Shown here: positions 18,510-27,438 of the stretch, one piece after another
Numbering within the stretch: position 1 is the stretch's first letter
Layout: each line of letters begins with the position of its first letter
Origin: Psychrobacter sp. BI730
Lineage (GTDB): Bacteria > Pseudomonadota > Gammaproteobacteria > Pseudomonadales > Moraxellaceae
Direction of reading: 5' to 3'
Assembly: GCF_013414195.1 (NCBI RefSeq)
Contig: NZ_JAATTV010000004.1
Location: 186,001-250,000, forward strand
Length of the DNA stretch: 64,000 bases
Notes under the pieces: generated by a model
The model's input: the letters and a program-made list of their open reading frames with translations, nothing else
What the model was told of the DNA's origin: nothing
The model's database searches: none
Position numbers and translations under genes: made by a program

Positions 18510-20989
18510 CTGAGAATGATGATACCTCTCCCAATGAAGAACACTTGCTGTCGGCACAGACCATTGCTCATATAAAGAATAATAAAGCACTTGTTTACCC
18601 AGAATCTGTCTTAAAGGCTATCTCTACCATTATTGCTACAGTAGATGGTAGTTATGAACGAGATGACGATGCGATTGAGTATTTATCAGAAACTGTCATA
18701 CAAACACTACAAAAAAGGCCAGTTGACGATCAGTATATGCAAATCAATCGTAAAGATTTGGCACAAAAACCATTGATGATGCAACTGCTTATCCTAATGC
18801 AAGATATCGTCATTAAACGGCAGTTAGGTCAAGCAGTGCAACAACTAGTTTGGTTATCCATAGCGATGCACACAGCAGCTCTACTTATCTTTCACAATAG
18901 AAAAACTGACACTGATAATATATTAATGCAGTTTAAACAGGCTCAGTTTTCAAGCTCTGTAAGACGAACGTGGATTTGGCGTGAACTACCCGATTTACCT
19001 CAGATGACCATAAGTGTAGAGTACATATCTAACACCCTCAATGATCTATTAAAGCAGAAAAAAAGTGAGAAAGTAAAAAAAGATGAATCTGATGAAAAAG
19101 CCAAACTGAGCCAAATAGAAAAAATAACGACTGCCTATCAAAATGCGCATACGTTACGCAAGCCTAAACCCGATCGTAAGAAGACACTACGTAAGCGTAG
19201 ACCCAAACGTAAGAAGCCACCTAAACATATTAAAATTACAGCTATCAACTTAGCAGATAACACATCGAGATTGCCCTTAGACTCTACTGCAACGAGCCAC
19301 AACTGGAATACCACGCCTAGCAATGATGCATGGGTTAACACACGTGATGATATAGAACACAGCGCTATCGCCATAGATCTTGCATTTTTAGACGCTAATA
19401 CTGAAAGCTATGAAGGGTTAACCACTAGTTTTGAAGAGCGTATTGACCACTATGAAGCACCCTATGTCAGCTATGGCGAATATCCAAACCCGTTGATCAA
19501 AAACTCTATACCGCTCCAAACTATAGATTTATCGCTACAGCAAAACTACATGTCTCAGCGCAATCTAGCGCTTAACTCTAACACGCGCTTACTCTCCCTT
19601 GCCGGATACCAAGCGTTATTTGCTGCGCTCAACCAAGATGCAAGCACCTTACCAGAATCAGAGATTGATAAAACGTGTGCGGGTATTTTACTGTTATCTA
19701 TGATTACCGGGCTGCCAGTTAAGTCCTTACTAATACCCGGCTATATCGGTCATCCTAGAATTTTCAATCTTGAAGGCAAAAAGTATTACATTAAACATAG
19801 CTTAGGTATTACTAAAAGGTCCACAAGCCAAACATTGCCCGAAAAGGGTTATGAAAATACTTTGGATACCATCAAAGTTCCACTGCCATTGTGGCTTGTA
19901 TATGATTTACTTGCTAGCGAGTTGCCATCAAAAGAAGACTTTACGGCCTATCTTGCCGACTTGCGTAGAAACCTTGGATTGCCGTACCTGTCCGTCAATC
20001 GTATAGAGACCGCACTACATGTCATGCTCTCTCGTTATACACCTAATTGTCATGCACATATCGCCGATATCATCTGTCGCACGCCTGCGTCCCATGCTCC
20101 TGCAATGTACTATAGTAGCCACACCAGCGAAGCACTTATGACACACTATAAATCAGTACTGGGCATATTTAATAGCAACAGTGATTTTGACTTAACTTAT
20201 ATCACCCCTTGGCATAAATATAAGGTAGGCTCAGCGTTTGCGCTAACGATTGAAACCGTTTGCGACATCGTAAATGAGATGAAGTACTGGACTGATCAAA
20301 GTTCAAACGATGAGGAGCACTTTAATAGAACCAGTATTTTTGTATGGTTTGTCTTTTGCCTTTTAACGGGCGTGCGACCAAATAACGGTCTTGGCAAGAT
20401 GTACGATATCGATCTTGATATGGGTTGGCTGCTCATCAATGACAAGCCTGTCAAGAAGGTCAAAAGTGATCGTCTCATTCCGCTATGCCCCACACTTATA
20501 CGCCATCTAACAGACTATAGAGCGTATTTGATTAATTATCAGGCAAAGCACCAAGGTCATCATGACATCAGCGCTATTATTGACAATATCCGTTTGGGTA
20601 ATGATGAAGCACTATTAAAGCTGTTATATGAGCGAGCTCCTAGTGCTAACTCCCCTACTCTTAAAGACATTAAGCGTGGCGATGCTTATCATATGACTAA
20701 GCACATCATTGACGCCAACCCTTATTGGACACGTCATTTTGTACGTACTCAGCTTGAGAAACGTGGCGTTCAGCTTCCACTCATCAACACCATTATTGGT
20801 CATGAAAAAGCTCGTCAAGAAATATTGGGACGTTTCTCATCAAGTAGTAAGGCAGATATTAAGCGTGTAGCGTCCGTGTTTGAAAAAATCGCAGCACAGC
20901 TTGGGTTATCAGATGTCACAATCAATTATTACCCTAATTCAAATCATGTTGGCACAAGCACTGCAGAGGTTGACCATGCTAATAAATGA
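18506..20989 (+). CDS. Large tyrosine-recombinase-like protein lacking a clear catalytic Tyr
   Basis: An 827-residue protein whose last third resembles the tyrosine recombinase fold: box I arginine R624 in LLTGVRPNNGL, box II H744-x-x-R747 in WTRHFVRTQ, and GH at 765-766 in TIIGHEKA. The nucleophilic Tyr expected about nine residues later is absent; the nearest aromatic residue is Phe777 in GRFSSSS, and the remaining C-terminus offers no well-placed Tyr. A lysine/arginine-rich linker sits near residues 213-240. The long N-terminal part matches nothing I know. It probably works as a structural or regulatory partner of the intact recombinase downstream, which its reading frame overlaps by 14 bases. 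Confidence 0.8.
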   Translation: MTENDDTSPNEEHLLSAQTIAHIKNNKALVYPESVLKAISTIIATVDGSYERDDDAIEYLSETVIQTLQKRPVDDQYMQINRKDLAQKPLMMQLLILMQDIVIKRQLGQAVQQLVWLSIAMHTAALLIFHNRKTDTDNILMQFKQAQFSSSVRRTWIWRELPDLPQMTISVEYISNTLNDLLKQKKSEKVKKDESDEKAKLSQIEKITTAYQNAHTLRKPKPDRKKTLRKRRPKRKKPPKHIKITAINLADNTSRLPLDSTATSHNWNTTPSNDAWVNTRDDIEHSAIAIDLAFLDANTESYEGLTTSFEERIDHYEAPYVSYGEYPNPLIKNSIPLQTIDLSLQQNYMSQRNLALNSNTRLLSLAGYQALFAALNQDASTLPESEIDKTCAGILLLSMITGLPVKSLLIPGYIGHPRIFNLEGKKYYIKHSLGITKRSTSQTLPEKGYENTLDTIKVPLPLWLVYDLLASELPSKEDFTAYLADLRRNLGLPYLSVNRIETALHVMLSRYTPNCHAHIADIICRTPASHAPAMYYSSHTSEALMTHYKSVLGIFNSNSDFDLTYITPWHKYKVGSAFALTIETVCDIVNEMKYWTDQSSNDEEHFNRTSIFVWFVFCLLTGVRPNNGLGKMYDIDLDMGWLLINDKPVKKVKSDRLIPLCPTLIRHLTDYRAYLINYQAKHQGHHDISAIIDNIRLGNDEALLKLLYERAPSANSPTLKDIKRGDAYHMTKHIIDANPYWTRHFVRTQLEKRGVQLPLINTIIGHEKARQEILGRFSSSSKADIKRVASVFEKIAAQLGLSDVTINYYPNSNHVGTSTAEVDHANK

Positions 20990-23900
20990 AATACAGCTGC
21001 CAAAAATTATTGATGGCTTAGCAAAATTTGATGGTAGAAAAAAGCGCTATGTACCATATCCTTCGCTACTTAACGATAGTAACCCTGCAAGAAAACGTGA
21101 ATTACAGCTATTAGTAAATCTACAGACCCAGTGGGAACTCTTACTTGAAATACATCCTGGCAACATTAGGTTCGTCCAATCTTTTAATAAATATTACGGG
21201 CACTACGAACAAGTACTTTGGCCAGATAGTCGCACCTTTTTAGCTATACCGAACCCTGTAAGTTTTGCTGATGAGTTATGGTTACCAGAAAGCCAGATGC
21301 TAGGTCAGTTTCAGCGTGATTTTAATAATAAGCTAAAGCCTTTATCGGGCGAAGGGTTCGATAAGTTTCAAGAGATTGTTCAGAATAAAATTTCTCAAGC
21401 TTATAAAACTACCAAAACACTAAAACAAGCATGGCAAACCGTTAGTCAGTTTATCGATTATCAAAATAAGCACTATATGCTTGCTGAGCATCACTATCCT
21501 AAGATAATCGCGCCACAGCCTATAAAGTTTAACCCATTAATTACTGATAAAAGCTGGGTTAAAAACGGTAAGGTGCTAGTCAAAATTGTTCGCGCAGTAG
21601 AGCATAATTGGGAGCAAACAGCCGATTATAGCCAAGATCAGATTATTGGCTGGCTGATATTCTCAGGAATTGTATATGGCGGTATCAATGAGGTGCAAAT
21701 GCTACAATGGTGGCTTACCTCATTGCTCGCCAAAGAGTATCAGCCATTTATCAAAGAAAGGATAATGGTCTCGCCGCGCTTTGTGCAAAAGCGCTTTGGT
21801 AACGAGCGCGAAGAAGGTAGTGACAAGCTTTATAACACCAAGCAAATCGTTGTAGATATGGTCAGTCAGTGTTGGTTGATGAATTACCATAAAAGCAGCA
21901 GTCCAGCAGAGACCACACATATCATTGCCAAGCTGTCAGAAGATAAGATCAAACAATACTTGACCATGGTTTTGTCTGATTTGATCAAGCCTTTAAATAT
22001 TGACTTGCTTCCCTTTCTAAGGTTTTTACGTTACGCCAGTTATTACTGGGAGGGTCTCGATGACGCTGATATTGATCATGCCTCAGTTGGGGTACTGCGA
22101 GGTATGCATAACACTGCAGGACTGAGTACGCAGGACTTTTATCGGTTTTTGAATCAGAAATATCAGCATACAAATGAACCTTATGATCTAGAACATATTT
22201 TAACGCTGTCTATCAGCAAAAACTCTACTAATCAAAAAGAAAAAACTAACATTTCCACCAAAAAGATAGAGGTTAGAAAGTCTGATTTGATTGTAAATCT
22301 GACTAAAGACTTCAAAATGGATGAAAAACAGACACAGCAAAAAACCAGTAAAAAGCCGCCTACCCTTATCGAAAGAGTACAAAAACGTTATAAGCAATAC
22401 GATGACTTAAGTGAAAAGATTTTATTAGATTGGGTACTCAGTTTGCTAAGCCGAAAAGGACCACCGAACAACGTAACTATTTTGAAATATCTTAGAGCTA
22501 TAGGCTATGAATGGTTATATTTCACAACAGCGCAGCCGCTTGATATTTGGTCAGAGGAAGATTTTGAAGAGCTCTATGAAGATATTTTAGAGTACAAAGC
22601 TGTCGTACGTAATAATACTGACATTGTATATTCTGCCAATTTATTGAAGAGTATGCACAATTTCGCTAAGGCCAAATACAACCTACCCTCCGTGAACTTC
22701 CAACATTCCAAAAATGGTCGGCGTGTACGTGCGGAGCTGATATCACCGCAAGCGTACCAAGCCATTATTACGCAGATACTGGGTTCTGTAGATATATTGG
22801 AGCGGGAGATGTTCGCGCTTTTATTTATCTTAGTCTATCGTACTGGGATGCGCAAAAAAGAGCTGTTAGGACTTAAGTATAATGACATCGAAGGTCTAAA
22901 GGCAGCCACACCCTCAGTGGTGATCAGGCCCAATAGCTATCGTCCAACTAAGACTCAAAGTAGTATTCGCCGCGTTCCCTTATTTGCCCTATTAAAGCCT
23001 AATGAACTGAGTTTTTTTATTAACTTTGTGCAAAGTAATATCGGCGGCAATTCAAGCAAATTTATCTTTACCTTATCATCAGAGCAACGCCCTATTGATG
23101 ACCATGTTCCGTTAAAGTTACTCAAACGAACCTTAAAAGACATATCGGTAGATGATAATGTTACAGACCATACTTTTCATGGGTTTAGGCATACGGCAGT
23201 GAGTAACCTATCTCTGGTGCTAGTAGGCCATTCAGATCTCGTAGAAGCCCTTACCGATTATGACGAAAGCGACGTACTCCGCATCAAACAAGGCATACTC
23301 GGAGAGCATATCAATGCACAAGATCGCTGGTATGCTCTCTCAGGTATTATGGGCCACTTATCGCCTGAGCGGAGCTTTGAGTATTACAACCATTTTGCCA
23401 CACTGATGGCGACCTATACGCTTAGTAAAGCAGATATAACATTGCCAGAGCGGACGCTGTATAACGTAACAGGTTTTACGAACAAAAAGCTTAAGGAGAA
23501 TAATGCGACTGTTCGTAATAGTAGCGTCAGCATACCTAGTATTCGTACACTCTTATTTAAAAATATTATAGAAGGCAAACGCAAGTCACCGAAGTTTACG
23601 GTCGAAAGCTGTGATAAGCAACTTCTCTTGAATACCAATACGCCAGCCGCTGATGAATTGTTTGGTCGTTATGGTCTAAACCGAGTACAGCTGCTGTTAC
23701 AGACTTATGATAAAGAGATGCCATTAAGTAAGGCAGCCCAGTTAGCAAATATTTCTATTCACGATGCAAAGGTTCTAATAGAACGTGCCAGCGAGATTAT
23801 CGACATCACTACCAAACGCGGCAAACCTCGCTTTGTTAAGCTATCAGATTCAAATACCCCTGTACTGAGTCCACTGAACATTCAATACCAAAGTGACTTA

Positions 23901-24314
23901 AGATTGCTATCGCTTTTGTTAAGTAATGCTTACCGTCTACGAGAAAAATCAGAGACTGATTGGACTTGGTTTATTGAGATATGTCGTGAAAAACTATCTG
24001 TTAGCAGAGCATACCTACCATTTAGAACAGAGGATGAGAAGGAGTTGCAGCGGTTCATTGGTATTGCTGAGAAACTGCTACCTTTGAAGCGTTGGCTAGT
24101 GAGTAGCAACGAAGATTTATTGATGAAAACTATGTCATCTACTGACTATCGAGATATTAAGCAGCAATCTAATGATTCGAAAAATGCTCTCCATATCGGT
24201 ATTGCTAGTCAAGACCATAGGGAACGGACTAACAAGTGGCAATACTCACCACTACTACGGTTTTTTGTGCATATGATGCTGATTACAGATGAAACATTAT
24301 CTATTGCGAATTAA
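20976..24314 (+). CDS. Giant tyrosine recombinase with complete catalytic set
   Basis: A 1112-residue protein, three times the size of a common integrase. The start is ATG 20976 (MLINEIQLPK) with AGAGG 7 bases upstream, overlapping the previous gene by 14 bases; an in-frame TTG at 20880 would give an unlikely extension. A catalytic domain lies at about 600-820: R626 in YRTGMRKKELLGLKY, H735-G-F-R738-H in the box II HGFRHT motif, GH at 793-794, and the nucleophile Y803 or Y804 in EYYNHF. About 600 residues precede it and 300 follow, the latter with a possible helix-turn-helix (AAQLANISIHDAKVLIERA). It is presumably the enzyme that mobilises this module. Confidence 0.88.
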   Translation: MLINEIQLPKIIDGLAKFDGRKKRYVPYPSLLNDSNPARKRELQLLVNLQTQWELLLEIHPGNIRFVQSFNKYYGHYEQVLWPDSRTFLAIPNPVSFADELWLPESQMLGQFQRDFNNKLKPLSGEGFDKFQEIVQNKISQAYKTTKTLKQAWQTVSQFIDYQNKHYMLAEHHYPKIIAPQPIKFNPLITDKSWVKNGKVLVKIVRAVEHNWEQTADYSQDQIIGWLIFSGIVYGGINEVQMLQWWLTSLLAKEYQPFIKERIMVSPRFVQKRFGNEREEGSDKLYNTKQIVVDMVSQCWLMNYHKSSSPAETTHIIAKLSEDKIKQYLTMVLSDLIKPLNIDLLPFLRFLRYASYYWEGLDDADIDHASVGVLRGMHNTAGLSTQDFYRFLNQKYQHTNEPYDLEHILTLSISKNSTNQKEKTNISTKKIEVRKSDLIVNLTKDFKMDEKQTQQKTSKKPPTLIERVQKRYKQYDDLSEKILLDWVLSLLSRKGPPNNVTILKYLRAIGYEWLYFTTAQPLDIWSEEDFEELYEDILEYKAVVRNNTDIVYSANLLKSMHNFAKAKYNLPSVNFQHSKNGRRVRAELISPQAYQAIITQILGSVDILEREMFALLFILVYRTGMRKKELLGLKYNDIEGLKAATPSVVIRPNSYRPTKTQSSIRRVPLFALLKPNELSFFINFVQSNIGGNSSKFIFTLSSEQRPIDDHVPLKLLKRTLKDISVDDNVTDHTFHGFRHTAVSNLSLVLVGHSDLVEALTDYDESDVLRIKQGILGEHINAQDRWYALSGIMGHLSPERSFEYYNHFATLMATYTLSKADITLPERTLYNVTGFTNKKLKENNATVRNSSVSIPSIRTLLFKNIIEGKRKSPKFTVESCDKQLLLNTNTPAADELFGRYGLNRVQLLLQTYDKEMPLSKAAQLANISIHDAKVLIERASEIIDITTKRGKPRFVKLSDSNTPVLSPLNIQYQSDLRLLSLLLSNAYRLREKSETDWTWFIEICREKLSVSRAYLPFRTEDEKELQRFIGIAEKLLPLKRWLVSSNEDLLMKTMSSTDYRDIKQQSNDSKNALHIGIASQDHRERTNKWQYSPLLRFFVHMMLITDETLSIAN

Positions 24315-24420
24315 GCTTCTTGTACTAGCGTCCTTTGTCATAATGACTTATAGATTTGCCTGATGGCGATACCACAAAAAATATTATTTTTATTAGTCAA
24401 TAACATTCGTAGGAGCTTCC

Positions 24421-24795
24421 TTGGTGCACAACAGTAAATCACAAACCTCTATATCGAGCCTAGATTTTAATAACCTACGCAGACTTATGGATACTTTAAT
24501 CAATCTAAAAAAAATTGATGATCTGGATTCTCTTGATGCTGACTACAGCTTTGAATGGCAAAAAGATGCCAACGAAATGATTGATGGCATCAATCAGTAT
24601 GTCGAGCAAACTTTATCTAGTCTAGAATCAGAGAGCTACCAAAATGCTCACTGCAGTCTTACTTCTTTGAGAATACGCCTACAAGAGCTAAGGGGTACAA
24701 TAGATGGGATTACTAACGATGCCATTTTAATGAATTGTGATAATGAAGAATTTACTTGGCCACCATTGAGTGAAGAGTGTCGTCTTCTTGAGTGA
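24421..24795 (+). CDS. Small hypothetical protein ending the recombinase module
   Basis: 124 residues from TTG 24421 (or GTG 24424), with AGGAG at about 24411. Acidic and helical, with no motif I recognise. It follows the giant recombinase by 106 bases on the same strand. In layout this recalls transposons of the Tn554 type, where two tyrosine recombinases are followed by a small accessory protein of similar size (TnpC), but sequence relatedness is not evident, so the comparison is only structural. Confidence 0.6.
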   Translation: MVHNSKSQTSISSLDFNNLRRLMDTLINLKKIDDLDSLDADYSFEWQKDANEMIDGINQYVEQTLSSLESESYQNAHCSLTSLRIRLQELRGTIDGITNDAILMNCDNEEFTWPPLSEECRLLE

Positions 24796-24854
24796 AGAGG
24801 CTGAGCAATGCTAGATATTCATAGAATTATACCTTTGTTGCGACACACTATAAC

Positions 24855-25580
24855 CTATACTCCACCCGCGCCGCGACTAGATGCTTCGCTATTTTCAACT
24901 AATATAGCTGCTGCTGTTTTTTTGAGTATCGCCCACTGTTCGTCATCGACATAGATACCCTCTTTCCATGCGCGCTGATGGGTTTCAAACAGCTCATCTG
25001 TCGATATTTTACGGTCGAAATGCTGGATATCATGTTCGATATCGAAGTTTTGAGTCGCAATCTCGATGACCATATCATTGGTATTGTAATTTGACTGTGC
25101 CTTGTCAAAAAAGTAAAGGTCAGGATAGACAAACCCTTGATTCAACGTAAATAACGTATGCTTGGGCACAGAGCCGTTATCCCATTTGGCCAAACAAGCA
25201 TAGCCTTTGGCCGCCAGCCCTACCAGCTCACTATAGGCCAGCCAGCGATTATGACAGTTCTGCAAGTAAATATGAAAGTGTGCAGAAGCACCCATTTTTT
25301 CAAGAGCGTAATCGATGATCGTCGGTAAGTGACACGCCAAGCTACTACCGTGCAAATCTAAACGCATCGCCTTAGCATCTTGATGGACGATATCAATTGG
25401 CGTATCGCTCTCGGTTAAAATATACGGACTGGCATTGTTAAAGTGTCTGACGCCATCCAAGCCTGCCATCTGTAATTCAGCAACCATTGTAGCGATTACA
25501 TCAGCCTCCCCAACTTCTCGATGCATCCCAGTAAAGGCTTTATACACCATTGCTACGATTTCATTATGCGATACGATCAT
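24855..25580 (-). CDS. DUF3726-like protein, end of osmolyte operon
   Basis: A 241-residue cytoplasmic protein. The N-terminus (SHNEIVAMVYKAFTGMHREVGEADV and the following LDGV) resembles the DUF3726 family, whose function is not known to me. No catalytic motif stands out; two histidines and a cysteine lie in AHFHIYLQNCHNRWL. Its start overlaps the end of the 579-residue gene by 17 bases, so the two are translationally coupled and probably act together. It is the last gene of the RidA-to-DUF3726 operon. A part in catabolism of the substrate brought in by the BCCT transporter is inferred from position only. Confidence 0.75.
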   Translation of the reverse strand: MIVSHNEIVAMVYKAFTGMHREVGEADVIATMVAELQMAGLDGVRHFNNASPYILTESDTPIDIVHQDAKAMRLDLHGSSLACHLPTIIDYALEKMGASAHFHIYLQNCHNRWLAYSELVGLAAKGYACLAKWDNGSVPKHTLFTLNQGFVYPDLYFFDKAQSNYNTNDMVIEIATQNFDIEHDIQHFDRKISTDELFETHQRAWKEGIYVDDEQWAILKKTAAAILVENSEASSRGAGGV

Positions 25581-27303
25581 GAGTCAAACCTCCCTGCTCT
25601 GTCGACAAATCGGGTAATAGAGGAAACAGCCATTCATCACTATGCACTTCTGCAAATAAAGGTGCGCCTTGGAACAAGGTGATTCTGACCCAGCGATCTG
25701 ATCTCGGATCAAACTTGGTCGCACCAAACATAGACAATTTACACCGTAACAGATGCATAGGTAACGCGTCTTTATGTAAGACATTCATCTGAATATCACC
25801 CAACTGTTTATGCCCCATTGTCCAAACACGGCGCGCAATTGAGCGGTACTTTGGTTGGTTTAAAATAAATTCAGATATCAATTGTTGAGCGTTGACTTGT
25901 TTGAGCGCGAAGTACAGCTTGTTTGCTTGCCTTGCGATGTCTAGTGCAAGCTCACGATCTGCGCCTACCTCTTGCCCACGCACACCTAGGCGTGGCTCTT
26001 CTTTATCCACCGAACGATACCAAAACCAATGACTATTATCAGGCTGGCTAAAATCAATATTGATCGCCCACTGATAGTGTCGCTCCAGTACATCAATCAA
26101 ATCTTGAATCACCTTGCCCTTCGGTAACGACAAGCTTTCATCGGCATTTATTTTCTCTTGAAACGCATCAACACGCTCAGGATACAGCTCCATCAAGCAA
26201 GAAATGATGACCTCTTGGCTCTCAAGACTCAAATCATGGTGCACTTGCAAGAACTCCGCCCACGTCACATAGTGATTGATAGTAGTCATCAAATTGTTTT
26301 GTAGTACCATTAATTCTGTGACGACCGTTTCATTGCGTTCTATTTGCTGCTCATTGATGGTGACAATCTCGCCAAAGTGCTGAATAGCACGTTTGATTAA
26401 ACTGGCAAAATGCGCCGTTTCTTTGGGTTCAATCTGACAGGTTAATGTCGCTTGCAGTGCTTCCTCACGGGTGGTCAGCCATTGATCAACCACACAAGGG
26501 TGGTTAATCAAATACGGCGCCATACCCAAACCAGTGGCATTACCAATCCCCAAATAACGCTTAATCTCTGGATGCAGCTTGACTGCGTTGCTGCCACCTT
26601 TTTGCTGTGCCAAATAATCAACCCAATCTAAACTAAACTCACGTAGCAAATACACGGCACACATCTGCGCTCGAAACGATTGATCAAAGTCTGCACTATG
26701 ATCTAACGGTTTAAAGTCATAAATACCGAATTTACCGTTGCCATAGACGGCAGTGGTACGCAGGATGTAGCCGACTTGAGCTAATACATCTAAATCTGGT
26801 TGCCGACCAACGGCGAGTGAGCTAACGATATGATCAAAAACTCGTACACTCTTATTTGCTCGTGCCAGCACCATCACCATATTAGAATTGCGACCTGCTT
26901 CTTGTAGCGGCACATTAGCTTGCAAATTATCTAGCAACACTTCGCTTATCTCACCAAAGACCAGACCAAATGTCACATCCCACTTTCGGGCAATCACTCT
27001 ATCGTTACGTTCTTCATCAGCCAACTCATTGCAGAACACCACCAGATGATACAGGTGCTCTGGGGTATTTAGGCGATAGATAACTTTGCCATAGCCTTGT
27101 TCATCCAAATCCCACAAGTGCGTGCTGAGTGTCCATTTTTCTTTGTCAACTTTACGGAGTAATGTGCGCACGAAGCTGATACGAGTCTGGTGCATTGCGC
27201 CTAACCTTTCAGCATTCATAATCACGTCACGAGTACGAAAACCCGTACTAAGCGAAGGTTGTTTGAGGTTAATGTTTTCGTTACTTGCATAAACCATATT
27301 CAT
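25564..27303 (-). CDS. Uncharacterised 579-aa protein in osmolyte operon
   Basis: A soluble protein of 579 residues that I cannot place in a named family. The N-terminal half has conserved-looking blocks (KWTLSTHLWDLDEQGYGKVIYRLNTPEHLYHLVVFCNEL is one, and FGIYDFKPL another), the C-terminal part is helical with many Trp and Arg. There is no signal peptide, membrane helix, or nucleotide-binding loop. The start ATG 27303 is taken as the first Met; a second Met lies two codons on. It sits between the BCCT transporter and the DUF3726 gene and overlaps the latter by 17 bases. A catabolic enzyme of new type is possible but unproven. Confidence 0.75.
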   Translation of the reverse strand: MNMVYASNENINLKQPSLSTGFRTRDVIMNAERLGAMHQTRISFVRTLLRKVDKEKWTLSTHLWDLDEQGYGKVIYRLNTPEHLYHLVVFCNELADEERNDRVIARKWDVTFGLVFGEISEVLLDNLQANVPLQEAGRNSNMVMVLARANKSVRVFDHIVSSLAVGRQPDLDVLAQVGYILRTTAVYGNGKFGIYDFKPLDHSADFDQSFRAQMCAVYLLREFSLDWVDYLAQQKGGSNAVKLHPEIKRYLGIGNATGLGMAPYLINHPCVVDQWLTTREEALQATLTCQIEPKETAHFASLIKRAIQHFGEIVTINEQQIERNETVVTELMVLQNNLMTTINHYVTWAEFLQVHHDLSLESQEVIISCLMELYPERVDAFQEKINADESLSLPKGKVIQDLIDVLERHYQWAINIDFSQPDNSHWFWYRSVDKEEPRLGVRGQEVGADRELALDIARQANKLYFALKQVNAQQLISEFILNQPKYRSIARRVWTMGHKQLGDIQMNVLHKDALPMHLLRCKLSMFGATKFDPRSDRWVRITLFQGAPLFAEVHSDEWLFPLLPDLSTEQGGLTHDRIA

Positions 27304-27438
27304 AATTTCACTACCTTACCTAATATACTGAGCCAGCAGCTTCGTTAATAATCTCAATGATAATATCTATCGATAAATAAGAAGTCAGCGGTATAGATGA
27401 GGGCTAGTTTCTTATTTACCGTTCAGTGATTTAGTGCT

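Noticed and set aside
20880-20975. Longer N-terminus of the giant recombinase from TTG 20880
   Set aside because: It would overlap the preceding gene by 110 bases and has no ribosome site; ATG 20976 has AGAGG at proper distance.
17910-24795. Calling the module Tn554-like or a recombinase-in-trio element
   Set aside because: Gene order is only loosely similar; proteins are much larger, only one has all catalytic residues, and no terminal sequences could be identified.
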